Source of the DNA: Aliicoccus persicus
GTDB taxonomy: Bacteria > Bacillota > Bacilli > Staphylococcales > Salinicoccaceae
NCBI RefSeq assembly: GCF_900110815.1
Contig: NZ_FOIT01000003.1
Location: 24,250-88,249 of the forward strand
Length of the DNA stretch: 64,000 nt
Direction of reading: 5' to 3'
Shown here: positions 16,670-24,903 of the stretch, piece after piece
Layout: the number at the start of each line of letters is the position of its first letter
Numbering within the stretch: the first letter of the stretch is position 1
Made by a program: the position numbers and the translations under genes
Notes under the pieces: generated by a model
Database searches by the model: none
Seen by the model: the letters and a program-made list of their open reading frames with translations, nothing else
Told to the model about the DNA's origin: nothing

Positions 16670-17941
16670 GTGACATTACAACGTACACCCATTCATATCA
16701 CCGATGCTGTTGCTCGTGTGATTAAACATACAAAAGAAACAAAAATCGAAACGATTGACTATCTAGACAGTTACGGGAGATTTTTAGCAGAAGATTTATA
16801 TGCAAATGAAGATCTACCGCTGTTTAATAAATCTGCCATGGACGGATTTGCCATTCGTTCTGTAGACTCGATTGGTGCATCGGGTGACAATCGTATCGCG
16901 TTCAAAGTAGTTGAAGAATTACCTGCTGGAAAAACGAGTGATTACACGCTCAAAGAGAATGAAGCATTTCGAATTATGACCGGTGCCGAAATTCCGACAA
17001 GTGCTGATGCTGTCGTCATGTTTGAACAATCAAAAGCGATTGATGATACATTATTCACGATTAGAAAACCTTTCGAACCGAATGATAACATCGCCATGCG
17101 TGGCGAAGAGGTTAAGACTGGTGAATTAGTCGTGCCAAAAGGCACGTTGATCAATCCTGGTGTCGTTGCGAACTTGGCAACGTTTGGCCATGGTAAAGTG
17201 CGCGTGCATCAGTTACCGAAAGTTGCGGTCATGTCTACAGGCAGTGAGCTGTTAGATGTAGAAGATAAACTGACGCGAGGAAAAATTAGAAACTCTAATA
17301 CGCCGATGATTATTAGCCAGTTGAAACGCATGGGCATCGAGGCGAAAGTTTATCGGTTTAAAACAGATGAGCTGGATGAAATTTTAGAGATTTTTAAAGA
17401 ATTGACGTCTGACTTCGATGTTGTCATTACAACGGGTGGTGTCTCTGTCGGAGACTATGACTTATTACCAAAAGTGTACGCCCACTATGATGCAGAAGTA
17501 TTATTCAACAAAGTCGCAATGCGTCCAGGCAGTGTCACAACGGTTGCAAAGCTGAATGATACGCTGCTGTTTGGACTTAGTGGTAATCCTTCAGCATGTT
17601 ATTCAGGATTTGAATTATTTGCACGACCATCGATTTTAAAGATGCTTGGCGGAAAAAATATTTATGCTCCTATTGTTGAAGCGACGCTTGGTGCTGATTC
17701 CAAAAAGGCAAATCCTTTTACACGATTTATTAGAGCAGAATTAGAATACACAGGTGGCACACTGTATGCATCACCTGCTGGATTCAATAAATCAAACGCA
17801 GTCACTTCTATCGCAAGATCGAACGGTGTCATCATCTTGCCAAGTGGATCACGTGGTTTTGTTGCAGGAGATCAAGTGAAAGTCATGCTGACAGATGTGA
17901 CGAGTGGTACACCTTCGTTTCTGCTTACGGAGGATGATTGA
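16670..17941 (+). CDS. moeA: Molybdopterin molybdenumtransferase MoeA
   Basis: 423 aa, the usual length. MoeA inserts molybdate into adenylated molybdopterin. Domain I carries FNKSAMDGFAIR, domain II GAEIPTSADAVV, and the MoaB-like domain has STGSEL and TTGGVSVGDYD. GTG 16670 is chosen because GAGGAAA lies 9-10 nt upstream; the in-frame GTG at 16661 abuts that site. It leads a tight moeA-mobB-moaE-moaD-mobA run with overlapping or near-touching genes. Confidence 0.93.
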   Translation: MTLQRTPIHITDAVARVIKHTKETKIETIDYLDSYGRFLAEDLYANEDLPLFNKSAMDGFAIRSVDSIGASGDNRIAFKVVEELPAGKTSDYTLKENEAFRIMTGAEIPTSADAVVMFEQSKAIDDTLFTIRKPFEPNDNIAMRGEEVKTGELVVPKGTLINPGVVANLATFGHGKVRVHQLPKVAVMSTGSELLDVEDKLTRGKIRNSNTPMIISQLKRMGIEAKVYRFKTDELDEILEIFKELTSDFDVVITTGGVSVGDYDLLPKVYAHYDAEVLFNKVAMRPGSVTTVAKLNDTLLFGLSGNPSACYSGFELFARPSILKMLGGKNIYAPIVEATLGADSKKANPFTRFIRAELEYTGGTLYASPAGFNKSNAVTSIARSNGVIILPSGSRGFVAGDQVKVMLTDVTSGTPSFLLTEDD

Positions 17942-17942
17942 T

Positions 17943-18419
17943 ATGAAGATACTTCAAGTCGTCGGCTATAAAAATTCAGGTAAGACAACGACGATTCGTA
18001 CATTTATTGAGCATGTTAAATCTCATGGAAAATCTGTTGCTGTCATTAAACATCATCATTTAGACAAAGCCGTTATCCGTGAAGAAGTGGATACGGGCAA
18101 ATTTGTCGCAACTGGAGCTGAATACAGTATATTGAACACACCGACATATACTGAATTGACACAGCGTCATGATGAAGATATTGTCGTTCAATTGAATCAT
18201 CAACTGGAATTTCTAGAAAAGTCAGGGATCGATTTCGTCTTTATTGAAGGATATAAGGACCAACCGTATCCAAAAATCTCATTGAACTATTCATTTGGTC
18301 AAGCCAGAGAGACAGACATCAATGATATCGGACTTGAAGCGGTGTTAGAAACGTTTGATTTACGGTATGATAAAGAGAAATTGTTTTCATGGTTTAAAGG
18401 TTGGAGTGATTTAAATTGA
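17943..18419 (+). CDS. mobB: Molybdopterin-guanine dinucleotide biosynthesis protein MobB
   Basis: 158-aa P-loop GTPase; Walker A is GYKNSGKTT at residue 7. MobB assists MobA in attaching GMP to the cofactor. The stretch VFIEGYKDQPYPKI is the usual conserved second motif. ATG 17943 sits one base after the moeA stop with GGAGG 9 nt upstream inside moeA. Confidence 0.93.
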   Translation: MKILQVVGYKNSGKTTTIRTFIEHVKSHGKSVAVIKHHHLDKAVIREEVDTGKFVATGAEYSILNTPTYTELTQRHDEDIVVQLNHQLEFLEKSGIDFVFIEGYKDQPYPKISLNYSFGQARETDINDIGLEAVLETFDLRYDKEKLFSWFKGWSDLN

Positions 18420-18862
18420 AGTTATTTAGCGTGGTAGAAGAGCCGATTGATGTCAATCAATATCAACAGCTCGTACTCAATGAACATCAAGGTGCAATCG
18501 TGACATTTACAGGACATGTTCGCGAATGGACACATGGAACGAAAACGGTTCATTTAGAATACGAAGCATATACACCGATGGCTGAAAAAATGATGGCACA
18601 AATCGGTGCCGAGATTGAAGAACGTTGGCCAGGTGTCATGACAGCAATGGCACATCGTATAGGTCATTTAAATATATCGGATATCGCAGTCGTTATCGTC
18701 ACGAGTTCGCCGCATCGTAAAAATGCATATGAAGCAAATGCGTATGCAATAGAAAGAATAAAAGAAATCGTCCCGATTTGGAAAAAAGAAGTTTGGGAAG
18801 ATGGAGAAGAATGGATAGGAGATACGAAGCAGTATCATCCAGACGTGGAGGAAGAACAATGA
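18416..18862 (+). CDS. moaE: Molybdopterin synthase catalytic subunit MoaE
   Basis: 148 aa. Binds cyclic pyranopterin monophosphate and, with thiocarboxylated MoaD, makes the dithiolene. Motifs: GAIVTFTGHVRE near residue 27, LEYEAYTPMAEK near 49 and SSPHRKNAYEA near 97 with the catalytic Lys region PIWKKEVWEDG. The start is TTG 18416, overlapping the mobB stop as TTGA, so translational coupling is likely. Confidence 0.95.
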   Translation: MKLFSVVEEPIDVNQYQQLVLNEHQGAIVTFTGHVREWTHGTKTVHLEYEAYTPMAEKMMAQIGAEIEERWPGVMTAMAHRIGHLNISDIAVVIVTSSPHRKNAYEANAYAIERIKEIVPIWKKEVWEDGEEWIGDTKQYHPDVEEEQ

Positions 18863-19092
18863 AAGTTCTGTTATTTGCAGGTTTAAAACAAAAGGTCGGT
18901 CGGGAGTTTATTGACATTCCAGTTGAACAGTCGTTAGAGGTCAGCGCATTGCGTGAAAATATAGAAGAGATCGCGCCAACATTAAATGGAGAAGTATACA
19001 TGGTGGCAGTAAATGAAAACTTCGTGCGCGCAGATTATCGAGTGCAAAAAGAAGACACTGTTGCACTTATTCCACCAGTGAGTGGCGGATGA
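18859..19092 (+). CDS. moaD: Molybdopterin synthase sulfur carrier subunit MoaD
   Basis: 77-aa ubiquitin-like sulfur carrier. It ends in the required Gly-Gly (PPVSGG), which MoeB adenylates. ATG 18859 overlaps the moaE stop as ATGA, and GGAGG lies 6 nt upstream. Confidence 0.95.
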   Translation: MKVLLFAGLKQKVGREFIDIPVEQSLEVSALRENIEEIAPTLNGEVYMVAVNENFVRADYRVQKEDTVALIPPVSGG

Positions 19093-19664
19093 GAACAATC
19101 GGCATCATACTGACAGGCGGACGCTCCACGCGTTTTGGTGAAGATAAGTCGTTATACAAAATCGATGGTAAACCGATGTATCAACATGTCTATGATTTAG
19201 TCGATGATTCAGGTGTGACCGATGAGATCATCATCAGTACGAATGAAACATTAAAAGATGAATTTGGCGCGCATCAAGTAATTGTCGATGAACCTTCACT
19301 GACTGACGTCGGACCGCTTGGCGGTTTATATGCAGTAGCGAAAAAGTATCCAGGCTCACGATTTATACTTGTTTCTTGCGATACACCTTATATACCTTCC
19401 TCATGGATAAAAAGACTTGTTGAACATGCAGAAGCGCAACCGGGTAAATCTATCATTACTTTAGAAAATAGTATGTTACATCCGACGATTGCTGTGTTTG
19501 ATGATCCTGAGTTAGTGGATAAGTTAGCAACACATTTGAATTCGGGTGGGCGTAGTATCCGTTCATTTTTCGATCAGATAGATGTCACATTTTTAGATGT
19601 AATTGAAGAAGGATTTGATCGCGAGAACTTTATCAATATTAACAGGAAGTCAGAATTGAAGTAG
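19089..19664 (+). CDS. mobA: Molybdenum cofactor guanylyltransferase MobA
   Basis: 191-aa nucleotidyltransferase that adds GMP to Mo-molybdopterin. The signature LTGGRSTRFGEDKSL near residue 8 binds GTP; GPLGGLY and SCDTPYIP carry the Mg-binding Asp. ATG 19089 overlaps the moaD stop. Presence of MobA and MobB implies that the host uses the guanine dinucleotide form, as in nitrate or formate dehydrogenases. Confidence 0.95.
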   Translation: MRTIGIILTGGRSTRFGEDKSLYKIDGKPMYQHVYDLVDDSGVTDEIIISTNETLKDEFGAHQVIVDEPSLTDVGPLGGLYAVAKKYPGSRFILVSCDTPYIPSSWIKRLVEHAEAQPGKSIITLENSMLHPTIAVFDDPELVDKLATHLNSGGRSIRSFFDQIDVTFLDVIEEGFDRENFININRKSELK

Positions 19665-19695
19665 ATTTATGCATGATTAGTTAGGAGGGGTCACA

Positions 19696-20712
19696 ATGAT
19701 TGTAGAAGATAAATTTGGAAGACCCATAAGGGATTTAAGGATTTCAGTCACAGACCGATGTAATTTCAGATGTTCATATTGTATGCCAAAAGAGATATTT
19801 GGTGACGACTATGAATTTTTACCGAAGAGAGAACTGCTGAGCTTCGATGAAATCGAACGTGTCAGTCGAATATATAGTGAGATGGGTGTTAAAAAACTGC
19901 GTTTGACAGGTGGAGAACCGTTGTTGCGTCGTGATTTGCACGTCTTGATTGAAAAGTTAAATAAAATCGAGGGTATTGAAGATATCGGCTTGACAACAAA
20001 TGGTATTCTTCTTAAAAAACATGGTCAGAAGTTATTTGATGCAGGGTTGAAGCGTATCAACGTGAGTTTAGATGCTTTAGATGATGAATTATTTGGAAAT
20101 ATTAATGATCGCGGAATCGGTGCAAGACAAGTGCTAGAAAATATACACCATGCGCTAGACATCGGTTTCCAAGTGAAGATTAATATGGTTGTACAAAAGG
20201 GTTTAAATGAACAAGAAATTTTGCCGATGGCACGTTATTTTAAACAATTACCCGTCACATTAAGATTTATAGAGTTTATGGATGTGGGTAATGATAACGG
20301 TTGGAACTTCGATAAAGTGCTGACGAAAAAAGAAATGTTTTCAGTTTTAAGTGAAGAATTTGATTTAGAACCAGTCGACCCAGCATATTATGGAGAAGTG
20401 GCTAAAGTGTATAAGCACAAGGATGCGAACAGTCACCTCGGATTCATCACGAGTGTTTCAGAAAGTTTCTGTTCAACATGTACACGCGCACGCTTAAGTT
20501 CAGATGGTCGCTTTTATGGATGTCTATTTGCAACGAAAGGTGTTAATGTTAAAGAGATGTTGAGAAGCGATATGTCTGATGATGATTTGAAAGCAGAATT
20601 AGTGGATGTTTGGTCGAGAAGAAACGACCGTTATTCAGATATTCGTACAGAAATTACTGAGGAAAAACGTCGCGAAAGAAACAAAATTAATATGAGTTAC
20701 ATCGGTGGTTAG
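19696..20712 (+). CDS. moaA: GTP 3',8-cyclase MoaA
   Basis: 338-aa radical SAM enzyme, the first step of Moco synthesis. N-terminal cluster motif CNFRCSYC near residue 17, SAM-binding [10 protein letters not shown] near 70, and the C-terminal second cluster [18 protein letters not shown] near 258. It ends in the conserved Gly-Gly tail required for activity. AGGAGGGG precedes ATG. It closes the Moco run, 31 bp after mobA. Confidence 0.95.
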   Translation: MIVEDKFGRPIRDLRISVTDRCNFRCSYCMPKEIFGDDYEFLPKRELLSFDEIERVSRIYSEMGVKKLRLTGGEPLLRRDLHVLIEKLNKIEGIEDIGLTTNGILLKKHGQKLFDAGLKRINVSLDALDDELFGNINDRGIGARQVLENIHHALDIGFQVKINMVVQKGLNEQEILPMARYFKQLPVTLRFIEFMDVGNDNGWNFDKVLTKKEMFSVLSEEFDLEPVDPAYYGEVAKVYKHKDANSHLGFITSVSESFCSTCTRARLSSDGRFYGCLFATKGVNVKEMLRSDMSDDDLKAELVDVWSRRNDRYSDIRTEITEEKRRERNKINMSYIGG

Positions 20713-20746
20713 AAAGCTTAACCACGTACCAATAGGGGGACGATTT

Positions 20747-21598
20747 ATGAAGAAGCTTGCGATTGTTACTGACAGTGCATCCGGCATATCAAACGAATAC
20801 GCGAAGGAACATGATGTCATCATTTTACCGATGACTGTAATTATTGATGGTGTCGCATATCGTGAAGGTGTCGATGCAACGATAGAAGAAATTTATGAAA
20901 AGCTAGTAGTAAGTGGAGAAGGTGCGAAGACATCTCAACCAACGATCGGTGAATTTATTCAAGTGTACGAAGAAATAGAACAAGATGAAAGTTATGAAGC
21001 GGTCATTGCCATTCATGCTTCAAGTGAACTTACTGGTACGTACCAGAGTTCTTTATCGGCATCACAAGAATGTTCAAAGCCAGCTTTAGTAATTGATTCT
21101 TCAACGGGTAGTTATCCACTCCATAAAATGATTGAACTTGCTGTTGAATCTCGTGAATCGGATGAGTCGTTAGAAGCACTTGGCAAACGTATTCAATACG
21201 TAATCGACAATTCACAACTCTATATTTTACCGAAGAGTTTCAACCAGATGCGTAAGAGTGGGCGTGTATCTGCATCTCAGTCGATGCTGGCATCATTATT
21301 GAATATTCAAATTCAATTAGAGTTTGATGCGGGTAAAATTGTTATCGGAGAAAAGGTAAGAACGAAGCGCAAGATGGCAAAGTTGGTGATGGATAAGCTC
21401 GAACGCCACGTTGCTGAGGACAGTATCAAAACGATTGCTGTGCTATACGCCGGTACTAAATCATTGACGGATGAATGGGTTGAAAAACTAAAAGGGAGTT
21501 TCAATTCAGTTGATCTGGTATTCCAACCATTCGTACCAGTTGCTGGTGTTCACACTGGCCACGGAACGATAGCATTTAGTTTTGTAAAAGGTATGTAA
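20747..21598 (+). CDS. DegV family fatty acid-binding protein
   Basis: 283 aa. Opens KKLAIVTDSASGI and carries KTSQPTIGEF and the later RKSGRVS motif, all DegV hallmarks. Such proteins (FakB type) bind a fatty acid for phosphorylation by FakA in phospholipid synthesis. ATG 20747 is chosen for the GGGGGA 7-12 nt upstream. A second DegV paralogue lies at 44680; they are not adjacent, so each may bind a different acyl chain. Confidence 0.92.
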   Translation: MKKLAIVTDSASGISNEYAKEHDVIILPMTVIIDGVAYREGVDATIEEIYEKLVVSGEGAKTSQPTIGEFIQVYEEIEQDESYEAVIAIHASSELTGTYQSSLSASQECSKPALVIDSSTGSYPLHKMIELAVESRESDESLEALGKRIQYVIDNSQLYILPKSFNQMRKSGRVSASQSMLASLLNIQIQLEFDAGKIVIGEKVRTKRKMAKLVMDKLERHVAEDSIKTIAVLYAGTKSLTDEWVEKLKGSFNSVDLVFQPFVPVAGVHTGHGTIAFSFVKGM

Positions 21599-21600
21599 CC

Positions 21601-21626
21601 AAGGTGCGATTGTGCACCTTTTTTTA
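21601..21626 (+). terminator. Rho-independent terminator
   Basis: AAGGTGC, 6-nt loop, GCACCTT followed by T-run, just after the degV stop. Confidence 0.85.
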
Positions 21627-21722
21627 CGCTTAAAATAATTGGATTTTAATTGTAAATCTATTATCATTTTGATATTATATTGTATTATATAATGAACACA
21701 TTATAAACTTTTTAAATTTACC

Positions 21723-21755
21723 GGAGGTGAATCCCTTTTTTAAGGGAACTAATTG
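21723..21755 (+). promoter_or_regulatory. Hairpin between strong SD and TTG start
   Basis: GGAGGTGA (21723-21730) lies 22 nt before the TTG at 21753, too far to act directly. Between them TCCCTT (21732-21737) pairs with AAGGGA (21742-21747) around a TTTT loop. If folded, the effective distance from SD to TTG falls to 6 nt; if unfolded, AAGGGA itself is an SD 5 nt from TTG. Confidence 0.55.
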
Positions 21756-23087
21756 GACATATCCACCATAACAAACTTACTTATTTTTGTGATTCTGATC
21801 TTGCTAACGATTATATTCGTTGGTTCAGAATTCTCGCTTGTAAAAGCACGACAATCTAGAATCGATCAACTGATTGAGGATGGCAACAACGCAGCTGTAC
21901 GTGTTAAAAAAATGACGAATGAACTCGATTACTACTTATCTGCGTGTCAGCTCGGTATTACCGTAACTGCACTCGGACTTGGTTGGATCGGAGAAAGTAC
22001 ATTTGAAGTCATTCTACACCCATTCTTTGATTTCATTGGATTACCTGACAACTTAGAGACAGTATTTACAGTGGCGACAGCATTCGCAATCGTTACGTTT
22101 TTACACGTTGTTGTCGGTGAACTTGCACCGAAGACAGTCGCGATTCATTATGCTGAGAAATTAGCAATGATGTTCTCATTACCACTTTATATATTCGGGG
22201 TTGTATTGAAGCCGTTTATTTTTGTTTTGAATGGTGCATCTCGCTTACTCTTAAGAATACTTGGCTTTAAAGACGCACCGCTCGATCAAGGTCACAGTGA
22301 AGAAGAATTAAAAATTATCATGACGCAAAGTTATCAGAGTGGTGAAATTAACCAGCAAGAGCTTGCTTATATGCAAAATATCTTTTCATTTGATGAGCGA
22401 TTGGCGAAAGATATTATGGTACCACGAACTCAGATGATTACTTTAACGGAGCCAATTACTGCAGAAGATGTCTTAGCAGTTGTTCAAGAACACAACTTTA
22501 CGAGATATCCTATTACTGGCTCAGACGGCGATAAGGATAATATTATCGGTTATATTAATGTCAGAGAATATTTAACACAGCACCTCGCAACGAATGGTAA
22601 CGTACGCCCAGAAGATTATACACATGAAATGCCTCTAGTCACTGAAGTTTCAAGAATAAGTGATGCATTGATTAAAATGCAAAGAGAGCGCGTACATATT
22701 TCATTGATTATTGATGAATATGGTGGTACAGCAGGTATGCTAGCAATGGAAGATATTCTTGAAGAGATTGTTGGGGAAATACGAGATGAGTTTGATGAAG
22801 ATGAGGAACCAGATGTTGTCAAAGTCGATGACGATGTGTTCCATATCAGTGGACGTGTTCTACTTTCGGACTTAGAAGAACAGTTTGATGTTGAGTTTAA
22901 AGATAGCGAAGAGATCGACACAATCGGTGGATGGATTAGAAGTATGAATTCAGAAATTGAAGTGGATGATTCTATCGATACCGAAAAGGACCGATGGATC
23001 GTTCTTGAACTTGATAATCACTTGGTGAAACAAGTTGCGCTCCACCGTAATTACAATAATAACAACATTGAAGTAATAGAAGATTAA
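21753..23087 (+). CDS. CorC/HlyC family transporter (CNNM-CBS)
   Basis: 444 aa. An N-terminal DUF21 (CNNM) membrane domain of three to four helices (residues 1-190), two CBS domains (about 215-340; VPRTQMITLTEPITAED and MPLVTEVSRISDALIKM), and a CorC/HlyC C-terminal domain (from about 355). Relatives export or sense Mg or other divalent ions. An in-frame TAA at 21741 limits the start to TTG 21753 or later; the TTG is supported by AAGGGA 5 nt upstream. Confidence 0.9.
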   Translation: MDISTITNLLIFVILILLTIIFVGSEFSLVKARQSRIDQLIEDGNNAAVRVKKMTNELDYYLSACQLGITVTALGLGWIGESTFEVILHPFFDFIGLPDNLETVFTVATAFAIVTFLHVVVGELAPKTVAIHYAEKLAMMFSLPLYIFGVVLKPFIFVLNGASRLLLRILGFKDAPLDQGHSEEELKIIMTQSYQSGEINQQELAYMQNIFSFDERLAKDIMVPRTQMITLTEPITAEDVLAVVQEHNFTRYPITGSDGDKDNIIGYINVREYLTQHLATNGNVRPEDYTHEMPLVTEVSRISDALIKMQRERVHISLIIDEYGGTAGMLAMEDILEEIVGEIRDEFDEDEEPDVVKVDDDVFHISGRVLLSDLEEQFDVEFKDSEEIDTIGGWIRSMNSEIEVDDSIDTEKDRWIVLELDNHLVKQVALHRNYNNNNIEVIED

Positions 23088-23103
23088 CAAAAAATAAGAG
23101 ATT

Positions 23104-23145
23104 AAACGGCCATGGCTTCTTTATTTAAAGAAACCATGGCCGTTT
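23104..23145. terminator. Long hairpin, possible terminator
   Basis: AAACGGCCATGG (23104-23115) and CCATGGCCGTTT (23134-23145) pair perfectly; inside them TTCTTT and AAAGAA extend the stem. There is no clear T-run after it, so it may act more as a 3'-end stabiliser. Confidence 0.65.
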
Positions 23146-23212
23146 GTAAATTTATTCATCCTTTTTTGTATTGAATAATTATGTATAATAGAAATATGTG
23201 AGGTGTTGAGCT

Positions 23213-23539
23213 ATGGAATTTATCTTCTTAATTGTACTTGCAATAATGTCACCAGCAATTATTTCAGTCGTTGGTGAAACTTTTGTAAATATTAGAGATA
23301 GTAAATCTAAACTGGAATACAAAAAAATGGTTGAAGCTCGTCAGTTAGAAGAAATTAAACAGGAGAACTATCTTCTTGAAAATAAATCCATGCTCAAAGA
23401 ATTAGAACAAATTCGCGCTGAACGGAAGGCACTAGAAGAGGATTTAAATGACAAACGATGGTTAATTAAGGAACGAAAGCGACCTCAGAAACAATTGACG
23501 ACTAAGCAGAGTGCGTTAAAAGAAAAGAAAGAGGGATAA
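23213..23539 (+). CDS. Small membrane coiled-coil protein A
   Basis: 108 aa: an N-terminal membrane helix (residues 3-22), then a charged helix with heptad-like spacing (LEEIKQENYLLENKSMLKEL) and a basic C-terminal tail. No family recognised. The next gene, one base later, is a paralogue with the same plan and the shared cores QEN(Y/F)LLENK and RWLI. Confidence 0.7.
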   Translation: MEFIFLIVLAIMSPAIISVVGETFVNIRDSKSKLEYKKMVEARQLEEIKQENYLLENKSMLKELEQIRAERKALEEDLNDKRWLIKERKRPQKQLTTKQSALKEKKEG

Positions 23540-23540
23540 T

Positions 23541-23822
23541 ATGGATTTTGAACTCATCATTGGACTCGTCGCAACCGTCATGGCACTTGGCATACCGCTC
23601 TACGCAATTAAAAGAACTTCAGACGCGAATGATAGCAAACGCCAGCTGAAACATGTGAAAGAGCAACAAGAGTTAGAAAAAATGCGTCAAGAAAACTTTT
23701 TGCTAGAAAACAAACATATGGAACTAGAACTTGAAAAAATTAAAAATGATAGAAAACTGCGTGATGAAATCAAGTTGGAACGTGAAGATCGTTGGTTAAT
23801 AGAAGATAAAGACCGGAAATAA
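23541..23822 (+). CDS. Small membrane coiled-coil protein B
   Basis: 93 aa: membrane helix at residues 4-22, followed by a charged coiled coil (ELEKMRQENFLLENKHMELEL) ending RWLIEDKDRK. It is clearly related to the upstream protein, implying tandem duplication. The pair could form a hetero-oligomer at the membrane, which is inference only. A bidirectional terminator follows directly. Confidence 0.7.
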   Translation: MDFELIIGLVATVMALGIPLYAIKRTSDANDSKRQLKHVKEQQELEKMRQENFLLENKHMELELEKIKNDRKLRDEIKLEREDRWLIEDKDRK

Positions 23823-23850
23823 AAAAAGCGTATGGATAATCCATACGCTT
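23821..23850. terminator. Bidirectional terminator
   Basis: AAGCGTATGG, 5-nt loop, CCATACGCTT with an A-run on the left serving the minus-strand gene; lies between convergent genes. Confidence 0.85.
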
Positions 23851-23876
23851 ATCATATTTAATTAAGACAATATGTG

Positions 23877-24137
23877 TTACGCTCTTTTGTTTCCGCTGAT
23901 TGCTTTCATAACAAATGATACAATTAGAATTAAAATAATTGCACCTAATAGACCGCCAACGATGCTCATGCCACCGATTTCAGGTCCGATATCTAAATTA
24001 AGTGCATTACCAATTGACGCACCAATAAGACCAGCAATGATATTACCGATGATACCAAATGGTACATCTTTACCTAAAATTGCACCAGCTAACCAACCGA
24101 TAATACCACCGACAACTAATGTAATAAGCCAACCCAT
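23877..24137 (-). CDS. GlsB/YeaQ/YmgE family stress membrane protein
   Basis: 86-aa very hydrophobic protein with the Gly-rich transglycosylase-associated (GlsB/YeaQ/YmgE) pattern GGIIGWLAGAILGKD and GIIGNIIAGLIGASIGN. Family members are stress-induced small membrane proteins of unclear mechanism. A SigB-type promoter lies about 35-60 bp upstream, and AGGGGAG lies before ATG. Confidence 0.92.
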   Translation of the reverse strand: MGWLITLVVGGIIGWLAGAILGKDVPFGIIGNIIAGLIGASIGNALNLDIGPEIGGMSIVGGLLGAIILILIVSFVMKAISGNKRA

Positions 24138-24171
24138 TTGTAAAAACTCCCCTCTGTTTTTATACTATTAA

Positions 24172-24196
24172 TTACCCGATGTATAAATGAATAAAC
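24172..24196 (-). promoter_or_regulatory. SigB-type promoter of glsB-like gene
   Basis: On the minus strand GTTTAT, 13 bases, GGGTAA: close to the Bacillus/Staphylococcus SigB consensus GTTTAA-N12-15-GGGTAT. It fits general-stress control of this protein family. Confidence 0.6.
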
Positions 24197-24327
24197 ATAA
24201 ATATTAAAAAAATTATTATAACTTTACGACAAAATATTATATACTACAGTTCATTGTAAGAGGAGTACCATTCGAAGGCTTATTTACTTATAATTAAACA
24301 TATATTAACGAATTTGAGGGATAATTC

Positions 24328-24903
24328 ATGTCTAAACTATTGATGATTGATAACTACGATTCATTTACATATAACATCATCCATTATCTCGAACAAATTG
24401 ATGGGGTTGAGATTGTTATTTATCAACCCCATGAACTAAAAGATATGAAAGAATCTTTTTCGGGAATAATAATCTCCCCTGGTCCGTCACATCCAAAAGA
24501 CCGACCGGACACGATGGGTTTTGTCGAATCATATTGGGGGAAAGTACCGATCCTCGGAATTTGCCTCGGGCATCAAATGCTCTGGTATATGACCGGTGGC
24601 GATGTACAAAGAGGTGACCGTCCAATCCACGGTCATGTGTATACAATCACGCATGATAACAGTGAACTATTTCAAGCATTGCCTGAATGTTTTGATGTTA
24701 CAAGATATCATTCATTGGAAGCAAGCGGTGAGAATTCACAATTCGAGGTAACGGCACGCACTGAGGACAACGTGAATATGGCAATACGTCACAAGCACTT
24801 ACCGATTTATGGTGTGCAATACCATCCAGAGGCGATTTTAAGTAATCACGGTATGGATCAACTGGCGTTATTTGTGGATATTGTGAAAGGAAGTGCATTA
24901 TGA
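24328..24903 (+). CDS. pabA: Aminodeoxychorismate synthase, glutamine amidotransferase subunit
   Basis: 191-aa class I glutamine amidotransferase that feeds ammonia to PabB. The opening MIDNYDSFTYNIIHYLEQ, oxyanion motif ISPGPSHP, nucleophile GICLGHQ and C-terminal His in GVQYHPEA are intact. A TrpG role is possible by similarity, but the partner fused PabB-PabC protein makes the folate (p-aminobenzoate) role the better call. The stop overlaps the pabBC start as ATGA. Confidence 0.9.
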   Translation: MSKLLMIDNYDSFTYNIIHYLEQIDGVEIVIYQPHELKDMKESFSGIIISPGPSHPKDRPDTMGFVESYWGKVPILGICLGHQMLWYMTGGDVQRGDRPIHGHVYTITHDNSELFQALPECFDVTRYHSLEASGENSQFEVTARTEDNVNMAIRHKHLPIYGVQYHPEAILSNHGMDQLALFVDIVKGSAL

